Position numbers and translations under genes: made by a program. From Ectothiorhodospiraceae bacterium BW-2 (lineage in GTDB: Bacteria > Pseudomonadota > Gammaproteobacteria > Thiohalomonadales > Thiohalomonadaceae), in the NCBI GenBank assembly GCA_008375315.1, contig CP032507.1, positions 3,930,071-3,994,070 of the forward strand: a stretch of 64,000 nt of DNA, read 5' to 3'. Positions 41,187 to 50,629 of the stretch are shown here, in pieces. Position 1 is the first letter of the stretch, and every line of letters starts with the position of its first letter. The notes beneath the pieces are model-generated. The model made no database searches, was not told the DNA's origin, and worked only from the letters and a program-made list of their open reading frames with translations.

Positions 41187-42254
41187 ATGGCCCTCGAAAC
41201 GCGATTTTTACGACAATTTGTGCCGTTAAACGAGTTAACGGAGGAGAATCTGCGCGATCTAGCTCAAAAGAGCGCCATTCAGACTATTGAGGCCGATACC
41301 CCGCTGTTTAAACGCGGTCAAAGTGATCGCAAATCGATCTATATCCTCTCCGGCCAAGTGCTACTATTGGCGGAAGATGGCGGCAAAGAGATCGTTACCG
41401 GTGGCACTAGCCGTACCCGCCTACCGATTGATCAACACACCCCCCGCAAAACCACCGCAATAGCCAAAACTGAAGTGCGCTATCTGGCGATCGATAGCGA
41501 CTATCTCGATCTACTACTCAGTTGGGAGCAGAGCCAATCTAGCTACCAGGTCGAAGATATCGACAGCAACCATGAGGAGGATGACGACGACTGGATGGCC
41601 AACCTGCTACAGTCGGAGATATTCCACCGCATCCCTGCGAGCAATATTCAGATGGTCTTTATGCGAATGGAGCCGATTAACTATAGTGCCGGAGAGGTTG
41701 TGATCAATCAGGGCGATGAGGGGGACTACTACTACTATATTAAACGCGGTAGCTGTGAGGTGACCATTCGCGGCAAGAGCGGCAAAAATATCAAAGTCGC
41801 CGAGCTACAGGCAGGGCGCGGCTTTGGTGAGGAGGCGCTCATCTCCAATAACAAGCGCAACGCCACCGTCTCCATGAAAACCGATGGCATACTAATGCGA
41901 CTAGGGAAGGAGGATTTTGCCGAGCTACTCAAAGATCCGGTACTGCATAAAATGGACTTTAATAGTGCCCGCCAACTGCTACAGCAAGGCAGCGCACAGC
42001 TCGTTGATGTGCGGTTAGAGAGCGAATACAAACAGTTTAACCTCAAGGGCAGTCTCAATATCCCGCTCTATCTGCTACGCCTAAAGACTAGCGAGCTCGA
42101 CAATGGCAAGCAGATTATTACCCTCTGCGATAACGGCAAACGCAGCTCCTCGGCCGCTTTTTTGCTCAACGAACGGGGCTTTAACGCCAGCTATATCGAT
42201 GGCGGCCTGCTGCGAATTAAAGAGATCATTCAACAGAGCCGTGCTCAGAGCTGA
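41187..42254 (+). CDS. Cyclic-nucleotide-binding and rhodanese domain protein
   Basis: A 355-residue cytoplasmic protein with two cNMP-binding (CRP-like) beta-roll domains (about 5-115 and 145-260) joined by a very acidic linker (DSNHEEDDDDW), then a rhodanese domain (about 265-350). The second cNMP domain has the better motif (GEVVINQGDEGDYYYYI, FGEEALISNNKRNATV). The rhodanese loop CDNGKRSS holds the expected active-site Cys. No DNA-binding helix-turn-helix is present, so it is not a classical CRP regulator. The effector and partner are unknown. Confidence 0.88.
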   Translation: MALETRFLRQFVPLNELTEENLRDLAQKSAIQTIEADTPLFKRGQSDRKSIYILSGQVLLLAEDGGKEIVTGGTSRTRLPIDQHTPRKTTAIAKTEVRYLAIDSDYLDLLLSWEQSQSSYQVEDIDSNHEEDDDDWMANLLQSEIFHRIPASNIQMVFMRMEPINYSAGEVVINQGDEGDYYYYIKRGSCEVTIRGKSGKNIKVAELQAGRGFGEEALISNNKRNATVSMKTDGILMRLGKEDFAELLKDPVLHKMDFNSARQLLQQGSAQLVDVRLESEYKQFNLKGSLNIPLYLLRLKTSELDNGKQIITLCDNGKRSSSAAFLLNERGFNASYIDGGLLRIKEIIQQSRAQS

Positions 42255-42256
42255 GA

Positions 42257-42361
42257 GTTTCGTAGGGGCGGGTTTGAAACCCGCCCCTACACGCCGTGGA
42301 TTACCGGAAGTAGAATGGGTCGTCTCAAAAGCGCGGTTTGAATCACGCTTGGCAGGAGGGG
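42257..42361. repeat. Dispersed intergenic repeat, copy A
   Basis: These 105 bases recur at 56003-56107 with only three mismatches. The first part (42262-42290) is a near-perfect inverted repeat built on GTAGGGGCGGGTTT. Just downstream, 42363-42394 carries CCTAACGA/TCGTTAGG arms. It sits between two convergent genes, so the hairpin may also act as a bidirectional mRNA 3' end. Confidence 0.85.
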
Positions 42362-42422
42362 CCTAACGATGAACAAGGCCAACATTCGTTAGGCTTGCGA
42401 TTTCTATTATGCCCCCTCCAAC

Positions 42423-45400
42423 CTACTGTAGATAGACCCACACCCCCTGTCCGGCGGTGATGGTGTTGAGTGAGCCACTGCTGCCGGCCACATCGGCAAA
42501 GCTCCAGCTGTTATTGATAAATGCGAACAGGCGCTGCGGTTGTAGAGCTTGGCTGCTGAATTGGGCGACAAAGTCGGTGACTGTGATATCACTACTGCCA
42601 CTGCCAATCAGATTCCAGCCGGAAGTGAGGGAGCTGATATCGAGGCTCTGACTGCTACCGGTTAGGGTTAGATTAGCACTGCTGCCGGCGGCCACTTTAA
42701 CCCATATACCACGATTACGCAGCTGGCTTAGTGGTAGTTGGCCTAGAGAGCCGTTATTGCTGCTGCGGTCGTAGAACTGCCAGCCGTTGTTGATGAAGGC
42801 AAACAGTCGCTCAATGGCGCTGTCGGTGAAGTGGTCGGCAACGGTGGTGCTATCGTCGGGGGTGGTGTGGAGGGCGATGAGGTTCCAGCCTGCGGTGAGG
42901 TTGAGGGTTTGGCTGTTAGGGGTGTTGGTATCGTTGGCGGTATCGGTGTTGGTATCGGTGTTGGTATCGTTGGCGGTATCGGTCGCGGTATCGGTCGAGG
43001 TCGATGAGCCGGTGTCGGTGGCAGTCTCTGTCGCTGTCTCGGTTGAGGTGGCGCTATCGGTCGATGAGTCTGAGTCGGTATCGGTCGAGGTAGCGGTATT
43101 GTTGTCGGTAGCGCTACTTGTCGGGGTAACGCAGGCGTTGGTCGCGCTACCGGCTGCGGCCTCCTCTAAGGTTGGTAGGTTCAGGAAAAGCCGTTGTGTT
43201 CGTCCTGGTTGTAGGCGTGTTGGTTCGTTTAAGGTGGCATATCCTGCTGCGGCTAGGGTGAGGGTGGTTTCAATGGCTTCTGTCGTGCCCGCTTGGGGGG
43301 TGACTTGTAGCATAAAGCGGCCTCGGTCACTGGTTTGGGTTTCGATACCATTGGCAGAGATGGTGATATTGGCCAGTGGGCTGCTGCGATCGTATGAGAA
43401 TACGATGCCATCGATAATCGCATCGCTGCCGTTGGTGTTGTCAACGCGGAAGTTTTGTACTGGGCTGTGGTTAACCGCGCCGTAGTAGTCGATGGCGCTT
43501 ATTTGCCAGTAGTAGGTGGTTAGGTCGTCGAGTGGGTAGTTGTCATCGATGGCGACAAATGTCTCTGTTAGCTCTTCAAGGGTGTATTGTGGATTGAGTA
43601 GTCTGCCGCTGCTATCGGTCTGTTCGGTTTGACTCAGGCGCAGGGTGTAGCTTAGGGGGTGGTCTTCGGGGTCGTTCGTTTCGCTCCAGCGGGCAATGAG
43701 TTGGCTCTTTTGGGTCGAGTCGTTGGTCGGATAGGTTAGTTGTGGTGCTTCTGGTGGTAGGTTGGCGGCTAGTTGGCGATAGACTAGGCCTCGCCATGGC
43801 GGTGCGAGCCGACCGTCAATATCGTTGACATAGTAGTAGAGTTCGTAGAGCCCCGCTTCGTTAAAGTGGTCTGGGGTAAGGGTAACCTCCCAGCGGCCGT
43901 TGTCGCTGTGATAGATCATGGGGTGACGCGGTAGGTCGAGGGTGACTTGTTCGGTGCTAGCACGGGTGTCAAGGCTGGTCGCTGGGGTTTTAAGCTCTAT
44001 CCAGGCGGCTAGCACTTCGTTGTCGTGGTTCGCTTGGCTCCAGAGGGTGAGGGAGGGGGTCTCATCGTGGAGGTGTTGAGTGGGGGCGATGGCGGTGAGT
44101 TCTGCGGGGTTGTCTGCGCTGTTGGTGTCGTAGTTGGCTCCTACGCCAAGGTAGAGTTGTGCGGCAAGCTCTCCTTCGTTGCAGGCAAGGCTGAAGTCGT
44201 TGGTGCCGTAGCTATCACCGTTATCGTCGAAGAGTGGGTGTTGGACGCTGCGGTCGAACCAGATGTCGGTGCCGCTGCGGTTAAGGCGGTTGTCGGTGGT
44301 GGTGCGTTCGGTCTGTGCGGTGGCGCTGTCAAAGGCGTCGCGGTAGCTCTCGCCCCGTTGTAGCGCGGTGAAGAGGTGTTCGATGAAGAGTTCGCCCACT
44401 CGTATGCCGTCGTTCTCCATGGGGCCTTTGTGGCTCAGTTCGTTGCCGGCGGATGAGGTGATAATGAGTCGGCCGCCGTTGGTGAGTTGGTGGTTGTCGT
44501 ATTGGGGGGCTTGGCTCATTTCGTCGATAAAGCTGCCGGAGTAGCAGGCACCGTAGATGAGGGTGCGGGGGTGTTTGATGGCGGTGGTGGTGAGTTGTTG
44601 CTCTAGTTGGCTTAGGTAGTCGTTTAGTTCTGTGGCGGTTAGGGTTTCGTTACCGAGGTAGAAGAGGTTGGGGTCGCCGTGATCGACCATGACCAGAAGC
44701 AGTGGTGCCGGGGCGCTGTTCATCGCGTCAGCGAGGCTGTTTAGTGCTTGTTGTATGGCTGCTTTCGAGGGGAGGCCATCAATAAAGGGTTGGCCTCTCT
44801 CATCTGTTTGTTGGGGGTCGTAGTTGAGGTAGTGGATATTCTCTGCTTCAAAACCGCGTTCGATGAGGGTGGCATAGACGCGGTTGGTGGTTTTGTTGTG
44901 GGATTGGAGTCCCTCTTCGTTGCCTATTTTGCCTTGAACGATGAGGGCGTAGCCAGCGCCTTGGCCGACGACGATTTCGGTCGTGGCGCGGCTTGCGGCT
45001 AGGAGGGGGGTGGCGGTGGAGTTCGCTTCGATGCGGTAGCGTCCGGCAATGCTAAATAGGTCGGCGCTGCCATCGGGGGTGCGTTGTAGGGTGGTGCTAT
45101 CGAGGCTAAAGTGGCCTAGGGTGTCGTAGGTGTCGAGGTCGTAGTGGTGTTGTGCTAGTTCGGGGGTGGTGACGGTTAGGGTAATTGGGCGGCCAGCCAT
45201 TGAGGCGTCGGTCACTGGTAGGCGGGTCAGTTTACCGCTGATGGAGAGGGTGCCGTTTTGTAGGATGGTACTGGCGCTGGCGGTTAGGGTCAGTTCGGTG
45301 TGGGCTTGGTTGGCCGATTTGGCAAATAGTATTGAGTCGTAGCTTTGGTTGTTTCCTTCGTCGGTAGCGCGGCTGGTGATGGTGTAGGTGTTGCCATCGA

Positions 45401-48400
45401 CTAGGGTGACGCTGCTGCCAGAGATCCCCCAGCTCTGGCTGGTTGCTGAGTAGGTTAGTGGCAGCCATGCCGGTGAGGTTTGCCAATCGTAGCCGCCAAA
45501 TTCACTTGCTCCCCAGTAGAGGGTATTGGGGGTGGTGATGTCGCTAATCTGTACGGCCACTTCTGTCACGCGGCTCTCTGCGTCTGAGGCGGTGACGGTA
45601 ATGGCGGGTAGTAGGGCGGCGGTTTGGCCATCTGTGGGTGAGATGAGGGCCGTGGCGGGCGGTTGATGGTCGGTGACGGTGGTGAGGGTGAGGGTGGTCG
45701 TCGCTTCGGCGGTGTTACCTGAGCTGTCGCTGGCGTTAAAGGTGAGGGGGGTGGTGCCGCTGGCGAAGGTGGCGGGTGCGTTGTGGCTCACGCTTAGGGT
45801 GCCATCGTGGTTGTCGTCGGCGGTGGCGCTGCTGAGGAAGGTGCTGATGCGGTTGTCTGTGGCACTCAGTTCGGTTTGGTTAATGAGGGTGAGTTGGAGC
45901 GGTTCAGGGGGGTTGATTGTTGGTGGTAGGGTGTCGATTACATGGATGTGGCGGGTGGTGCTATTGGCGTTGCCGGCTCTATCTTCGACGGTATAGGTTA
46001 GGGTGTAACTGCCGAGCGCTGCGCTGTTAACGCTACCGATGAGGGTGATTAGGTCGGTGAGGTCGCCGTCAATTGTATCGTTTGCGCTTGCGCCGGGGTC
46101 GGTATAGCTCTCGCCGTAGGGGTGGGTTAGGTCTGTTTCACCATTTAGGGTGAGTGTGGGGGGGGTGAGGTCGGCGATGATAATGACGGCTTGGGCGCTG
46201 CCAGTATTCCCTTGGCTATCGGTTGCGCTGAAGGTGACGGTGGTGCTCCCTAGTGGGAGTTGGTTCGGGGCGTTGTGGCTGATTTGGGTCAAGTCGCCAT
46301 CGATGTTGTCGCTAGCGGTGGCGCTATTGAGGAAGCTGGTAATGGCGCTGTGTGTGGCGGGGGTGCCGGTGGCATCGATAGCGGCCACGGTAATGTTCGC
46401 TGGCGGGGTAACTACGGGGGCGCTGCCATCTTGTACGGTGATAGAGCGGGTGACGGTTTGGGCGGCGTTACCGGCTGCATCGCTGACATTGTAGTTGAGG
46501 GTGTAGAGCCCTACTCGGCTGGTATCGACGCTGCCGCTGAGGGTGATGCGGTTGCTAATATCGCCATCGACATTGTCGCTCGCTGTCGCGCCCTGTTCGG
46601 TGTAGCTTTGGCCGATATTGAGGGTGAGGGCGCTGTTACCGTTCAGGGTGAGGATGGGTTTGGTCTGGTCGGTAACGGTAATTGTGGCTTGGGCACTGCC
46701 TCGATTCCCTTGACTATCGGTCGCGCTAAAGGTGACGACTGTCACGCCTAGTGGGAGTTGGTTCGGGGCGTTGTGGCTGATTTGGGTCAAGTCGCCATCG
46801 ATGTTGTCGCTAGCGGTGGCGCTATTGAGGAAGCTGGTAATGGCGCTGTGTGTGGCGGGGGTGCCGGTGGCATTGCTAGCGGCCACGGTAATGTTCGCTG
46901 GCGGGGTAACTACGGGGGCGCTGCCATCTTGTACGGTGATAGAGCGGGTGACGGTTTGGGCGGCGTTACCGGCTGCGTCGCTGACATTGTAACTGAGGGT
47001 GTAGAGCCCTACTCGGCTGGTATCGACGCTGCCGCTGAGGGTGATGCGGTTGCTAATATCGCCATCGACATTGTCGCTCGCTGTCGCGCCCTGTTCGGTG
47101 TAGCTTTGGCCGATATTGAGGGTGAGGGCGCTGCTACCTGTCAGTGTGATAACCGGCCTGCTCTGGTCTGCCACGGTGACAATGGCCTGCGCCCGACCGG
47201 TATTATTACTACTGTCGGTTGCACTAAAGGTCACGACCGTGGCCCCTAACGGGAAGGTGGTCGGGGCGTTATGGCCAATACTGGTCAGTAGCCCGTCAAC
47301 GGCATCGCTAGCGGTGGCGCTATTGAGGAAGCTGGTAATGGCGCTGTGTGTGGCGGGGGTGCCGGTGGCATCGATAGCGGCCACGGTAATGTTCGCTGGC
47401 GGGGTAACTACGGGGGCGCTGCCATCTTGTACGGTGATAGAGCGGGTGACGGTTTGGGCGGCGTTACCGGCTGCATCGCTGACATTGTAGTTGAGGGTGT
47501 AGAGCCCTACTCGGCTGGTATCGACGCTGCCGCTGAGGGTGATGCGGTTGCTAATATCGCCATCGACATTGTCGCTCGCTGTCGCGCCCTGTTCGGTGTA
47601 GCTTTGGCCGATATTGAGGGTGAGGGCGCTGTTACCGTTCAGGGTGAGGATGGGGTTGGTCTGGTCGGTAACGGTAATTGTGGCTTGGGCACTGCCTCGA
47701 TTCCCTTGACTATCGGTCGCGCTAAAGGTGACGACTGTCACGCCTAGTGGGAGTTGGTTCGGGGCGTTGTGGCTGATTTGGGTCAAGTCGCCATCGATGT
47801 TGTCGCTAGCGGTGGCGCTATTGAGGAAGCTGGTAATGGCGCTGTGTGTGGCGGGGGTGCCGGTGGCATTGCTAGCGGCCACGGTAATGTTCGCTGGCGG
47901 GGTAACTACGGGGGCGCTGCCATCTTGTACGGTGATAGAGCGGGTGACGGTTTGGGCGGCGTTACCGGCTGCATCGCTGACATTGTAACTGAGGGTGTAG
48001 AGCCCTACTCGGCTGGTATCGACGCTGCCGCTGAGGGTGATGCGGTTGCTAATATCGCCATCGACATTGTCGCTCGCTGTCGCGCCCTGTTCGGTGTAGC
48101 TTTGGCCGATATTGAGGGTGAGGGCGCTGTTACCGTTCAGGGTGAGGATGGGTTTGGTCTGGTCGGTAACGGTAATTGTGGCTTGGGCACTGCCTCGATT
48201 CCCTTGACTATCGGTCGCGCTAAAGGTGACGACTGTCACGCCTAGTGGGAGTTGGTTCGGGGCGTTGTGGCTGATTTGGGTCAAGTCGCCATCGATGTTG
48301 TCGCTAGCGGTGGCGCTATTGAGGAAGCTGGTAATGGCGCTGTGTGTGGCGGGGGTGCCGGTGGCATTGCTAGCGGCCACGGTAATGTTCGCTGGCGGGG

Positions 48401-50612
48401 TAACTACGGGGGCGCTGCCATCTTGTACGGTGATAGAGCGGGTGACGGTTTGGGCGGCGTTACCGGCTGCGTCGCTGACATTGTAACTGAGGGTGTAGAG
48501 CCCTACTCGGCTGGTATCGACGCTGCCGCTGAGGGTGATGCGGTTGCTAATATCGCCATCGACATTGTCGCTCGCTGTCGCGCCCTGTTCGGTGTAGCTT
48601 TGGCCGATATTGAGGGTGAGGGCGCTGCTACCTGTCAGTGTGATAACCGGCCTGCTCTGGTCTGCCACGGTGACAATGGCCTGCGCCCGACCGGTATTAT
48701 TACTACTGTCGGTTGCACTAAAGGTCACGACCGTGGCCCCTAACGGGAAGGTGGTCGGGGCGTTATGGCCAATACTGGTCAGTAGCCCGTCAACGGCATC
48801 GCTAGCGGTGGCGCTATTGAGGAAGCTGGTAATGGCGCTGTGTGTGGCGGGGGTGCCGGTGGCATCGATAGCGGCCACGGTAATGTTCGCTGGCGGGGTA
48901 ACTACGGGGGCGCTGCCATCTTGTACGGTGATAGAGCGGGTGACGGTTTGGGCGGCGTTACCGGCTGCATCGCTGACATTGTAGTTGAGGGTGTAGAGCC
49001 CTACTCGGCTGGTATCGACGCTGCCGCTGAGGGTGATGCGGTTGCTAATATCGCCATCGACATTGTCGCTCGCTGTCGCGCCCTGTTCGGTGTAGCTTTG
49101 GCCGATATTGAGGGTGAGGGCGCTGTTACCGTTCAGGGTGAGGATGGGTTTGGTCTGGTCGGTAACGGTAATTGTGGCTTGGGCACTGCCTCGATTCCCT
49201 TGACTATCGGTCGCGCTAAAGGTGACGACTGTCACGCCTAGTGGGAGTTGGTTCGGGGCGTTGTGGCTGATTTGGGTCAAGTCGCCATCGATGTTGTCGC
49301 TAGCGGTGGCGCTATTGAGGAAGCTGGTAATGGCGCTGTGTGTGGCGGGGGTGCCGGTGGCATTGCTAGCGGCCACGGTAATGTTCGCTGGCGGGGTAAC
49401 TACGGGGGCGCTGCCATCTTGTACGGTGATAGAGCGGGTGACGGTTTGGGCGGCGTTACCGGCTGCGTCGCTGACATTGTAACTGAGGGTGTAGAGCCCT
49501 ACTCGGCTGGTATCGACGCTGCCGCTGAGGGTGATGCGGTTGCTAATATCGCCATCGACATTGTCGCTCGCTGTCGCGCCCTGTTCGGTGTAGCTTTGGC
49601 CGATATTGAGGGTGAGACTGCTATTGCCGTTAAGGTTGATTACCGGTTTGATTAGGTCGGTAACGGTGATGTTTGCTGTGGTAGTGCTGACATTGCCGAC
49701 TGAGTCGGTGGCGCGGGCGGTGAGGGTGTAGGCATGGGTGTCTATGAGCGTTACAGAGCTCCCTGACAAGCCCCACTGTTGCAGTGATTCGTCATAGGCA
49801 AGTGGCAGCCATGTCTCAGTCACTATCCAATCGTAAGCGCCAAAAGCGAGACCCCAGTAGTAGGGGGTTGTGTCGGTAACATCGGTAATTTGTACCTCTA
49901 CGGTCACGCTATCACCGCTTTCGTCGCTGGCGGTGACGATAATCGTCGGCAGGCGGTCGTAGCTCTGGCCATCTTGCGGCGAATCGAGGGTGATGGTGGG
50001 GGCTGTGGTGTCGTTTATGGTCATTATCACGCTATCGCTGTTGGTGCTACCGCTGTTGTCGGTCACGCTGAGGGTAAAGGTGAGTTGCGTAGGCGTAGCC
50101 ACTGACGGTGCGCTAAAGCTGGCGTTTAGTGTATTGGCACTGTTTATGGTAACCGTTGGGCTACCGGCTGTTTGGCTCCATGCGATAGAGACAATAGTGC
50201 CATCGGGGTCGCTGGCGGTGCCGCTGAGGGTCACTGTGGTGCCCTCATCTACTTGGCGGTCACTGCCGGCGCTCACGCTCGGCAGGTCGTTACAGGCGAG
50301 TATCTCTTGTTCGGGGTTGGCGATTTCGGGGCAGTTGTCGGAGTTATCCCCTACCCCATCGCTATCGCGGTCACTGGTCTCGTTCGGGTCGTTATCGAAG
50401 GCATCGGCGTTATTGCCTACACCATCGCCATCGCTATCGAGCCACTCATTGGGGTCGTCGGGAAAAGCATCACAGGCATCTCCGGCGCTATCGCCGTCGC
50501 GGTTGGCTTGATTGGAGTTGCTTACGGTACGGCAGTTATCCTCGGCATCGCTTACCCCATCTTCGTCGCTATCCAAATTGCCAAAGTACTGTCCGGCACG
50601 CACCAACCGCAC
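42423..50612 (-). CDS. IS-severed 3' part of giant DGR target: TSP3, HYR repeats, legumain-like protease, GWNL modules
   Basis: A 2729-residue ORF as counted from GTG 50612, though the frame really continues to 50621 and was joined to 52326-52805 before an IS inserted. Order (from GTG): end of a DUF1566 domain (RLVRAGQ, 1-8), thrombospondin type 3 calcium repeats (DSDEDGVSDAEDNC onward, 14-95), a PKD-like domain, seven 166-residue DUF5011+HYR units (about 325-1490), further Ig-like domains, a legumain/caspase-like peptidase C13 domain with VDHG (His near 1977) and GACYSGSF (Cys near 2022), an FN3-like domain, a carboxypeptidase-regulatory-like fold, a Thr/Asp-rich linker, and two GWNL modules at the end. 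It is probably an extracellular protein. Without its original 5' end it lacks a signal peptide and may be silent. Confidence 0.85.
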   Translation of the reverse strand: MRLVRAGQYFGNLDSDEDGVSDAEDNCRTVSNSNQANRDGDSAGDACDAFPDDPNEWLDSDGDGVGNNADAFDNDPNETSDRDSDGVGDNSDNCPEIANPEQEILACNDLPSVSAGSDRQVDEGTTVTLSGTASDPDGTIVSIAWSQTAGSPTVTINSANTLNASFSAPSVATPTQLTFTLSVTDNSGSTNSDSVIMTINDTTAPTITLDSPQDGQSYDRLPTIIVTASDESGDSVTVEVQITDVTDTTPYYWGLAFGAYDWIVTETWLPLAYDESLQQWGLSGSSVTLIDTHAYTLTARATDSVGNVSTTTANITVTDLIKPVINLNGNSSLTLNIGQSYTEQGATASDNVDGDISNRITLSGSVDTSRVGLYTLSYNVSDAAGNAAQTVTRSITVQDGSAPVVTPPANITVAASNATGTPATHSAITSFLNSATASDNIDGDLTQISHNAPNQLPLGVTVVTFSATDSQGNRGSAQATITVTDQTKPILTLNGNSALTLNIGQSYTEQGATASDNVDGDISNRITLSGSVDTSRVGLYTLNYNVSDAAGNAAQTVTRSITVQDGSAPVVTPPANITVAAIDATGTPATHSAITSFLNSATASDAVDGLLTSIGHNAPTTFPLGATVVTFSATDSSNNTGRAQAIVTVADQSRPVITLTGSSALTLNIGQSYTEQGATASDNVDGDISNRITLSGSVDTSRVGLYTLSYNVSDAAGNAAQTVTRSITVQDGSAPVVTPPANITVAASNATGTPATHSAITSFLNSATASDNIDGDLTQISHNAPNQLPLGVTVVTFSATDSQGNRGSAQATITVTDQTKPILTLNGNSALTLNIGQSYTEQGATASDNVDGDISNRITLSGSVDTSRVGLYTLSYNVSDAAGNAAQTVTRSITVQDGSAPVVTPPANITVAASNATGTPATHSAITSFLNSATASDNIDGDLTQISHNAPNQLPLGVTVVTFSATDSQGNRGSAQATITVTDQTNPILTLNGNSALTLNIGQSYTEQGATASDNVDGDISNRITLSGSVDTSRVGLYTLNYNVSDAAGNAAQTVTRSITVQDGSAPVVTPPANITVAAIDATGTPATHSAITSFLNSATASDAVDGLLTSIGHNAPTTFPLGATVVTFSATDSSNNTGRAQAIVTVADQSRPVITLTGSSALTLNIGQSYTEQGATASDNVDGDISNRITLSGSVDTSRVGLYTLSYNVSDAAGNAAQTVTRSITVQDGSAPVVTPPANITVAASNATGTPATHSAITSFLNSATASDNIDGDLTQISHNAPNQLPLGVTVVTFSATDSQGNRGSAQATITVTDQTKPILTLNGNSALTLNIGQSYTEQGATASDNVDGDISNRITLSGSVDTSRVGLYTLNYNVSDAAGNAAQTVTRSITVQDGSAPVVTPPANITVAAIDATGTPATHSAITSFLNSATASDNIDGDLTQISHNAPNQLPLGSTTVTFSATDSQGNTGSAQAVIIIADLTPPTLTLNGETDLTHPYGESYTDPGASANDTIDGDLTDLITLIGSVNSAALGSYTLTYTVEDRAGNANSTTRHIHVIDTLPPTINPPEPLQLTLINQTELSATDNRISTFLSSATADDNHDGTLSVSHNAPATFASGTTPLTFNASDSSGNTAEATTTLTLTTVTDHQPPATALISPTDGQTAALLPAITVTASDAESRVTEVAVQISDITTPNTLYWGASEFGGYDWQTSPAWLPLTYSATSQSWGISGSSVTLVDGNTYTITSRATDEGNNQSYDSILFAKSANQAHTELTLTASASTILQNGTLSISGKLTRLPVTDASMAGRPITLTVTTPELAQHHYDLDTYDTLGHFSLDSTTLQRTPDGSADLFSIAGRYRIEANSTATPLLAASRATTEIVVGQGAGYALIVQGKIGNEEGLQSHNKTTNRVYATLIERGFEAENIHYLNYDPQQTDERGQPFIDGLPSKAAIQQALNSLADAMNSAPAPLLLVMVDHGDPNLFYLGNETLTATELNDYLSQLEQQLTTTAIKHPRTLIYGACYSGSFIDEMSQAPQYDNHQLTNGGRLIITSSAGNELSHKGPMENDGIRVGELFIEHLFTALQRGESYRDAFDSATAQTERTTTDNRLNRSGTDIWFDRSVQHPLFDDNGDSYGTNDFSLACNEGELAAQLYLGVGANYDTNSADNPAELTAIAPTQHLHDETPSLTLWSQANHDNEVLAAWIELKTPATSLDTRASTEQVTLDLPRHPMIYHSDNGRWEVTLTPDHFNEAGLYELYYYVNDIDGRLAPPWRGLVYRQLAANLPPEAPQLTYPTNDSTQKSQLIARWSETNDPEDHPLSYTLRLSQTEQTDSSGRLLNPQYTLEELTETFVAIDDNYPLDDLTTYYWQISAIDYYGAVNHSPVQNFRVDNTNGSDAIIDGIVFSYDRSSPLANITISANGIETQTSDRGRFMLQVTPQAGTTEAIETTLTLAAAGYATLNEPTRLQPGRTQRLFLNLPTLEEAAAGSATNACVTPTSSATDNNTATSTDTDSDSSTDSATSTETATETATDTGSSTSTDTATDTANDTNTDTNTDTANDTNTPNSQTLNLTAGWNLIALHTTPDDSTTVADHFTDSAIERLFAFINNGWQFYDRSSNNGSLGQLPLSQLRNRGIWVKVAAGSSANLTLTGSSQSLDISSLTSGWNLIGSGSSDITVTDFVAQFSSQALQPQRLFAFINNSWSFADVAGSSGSLNTITAGQGVWVYLQ
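46150..49640 (-). repeat. 498-bp tandem repeat array, about 7 units (DUF5011 + HYR)
   Basis: The unit recurs every 498 bases (46260, 46758, 47256, 47754, 48252, 48750, 49248), encoding 166 residues: one DUF5011-like domain (SLTLNIGQSYTEQGATASD) plus one HYR domain (APVVTPPANITV). Two unit versions alternate irregularly; one has NIDGDLTQISHNAPNQLPLG and the other AVDGLLTSIGHNAPTTFPLG. The block 47116-47750 is repeated almost exactly at 48610-49240, so a three-unit, 1494-base block was duplicated. Confidence 0.93.
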
Positions 50613-50629
50613 GCGATAACTATTATCGC
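50593..50629 (-). other. DGR variable repeat VR2, 3' part with IMH (severed by the IS)
   Basis: These 37 bases match TR positions 54380-54416 with one difference, at a template adenine. The stretch encodes the DNSYRVRLVRAG end of the diversified domain and carries the initiation-of-mutagenic-homing end. The other 83 bases of VR2 are at 52334-52416 across the IS. Confidence 0.9.
50622..50629. repeat. Target-site duplication, left (ATTATCGC)
   Basis: The same eight bases follow the IS at 52326-52333. In the undisturbed TR the equivalent is ATTATTGC at 54409-54416. Confidence 0.92.
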
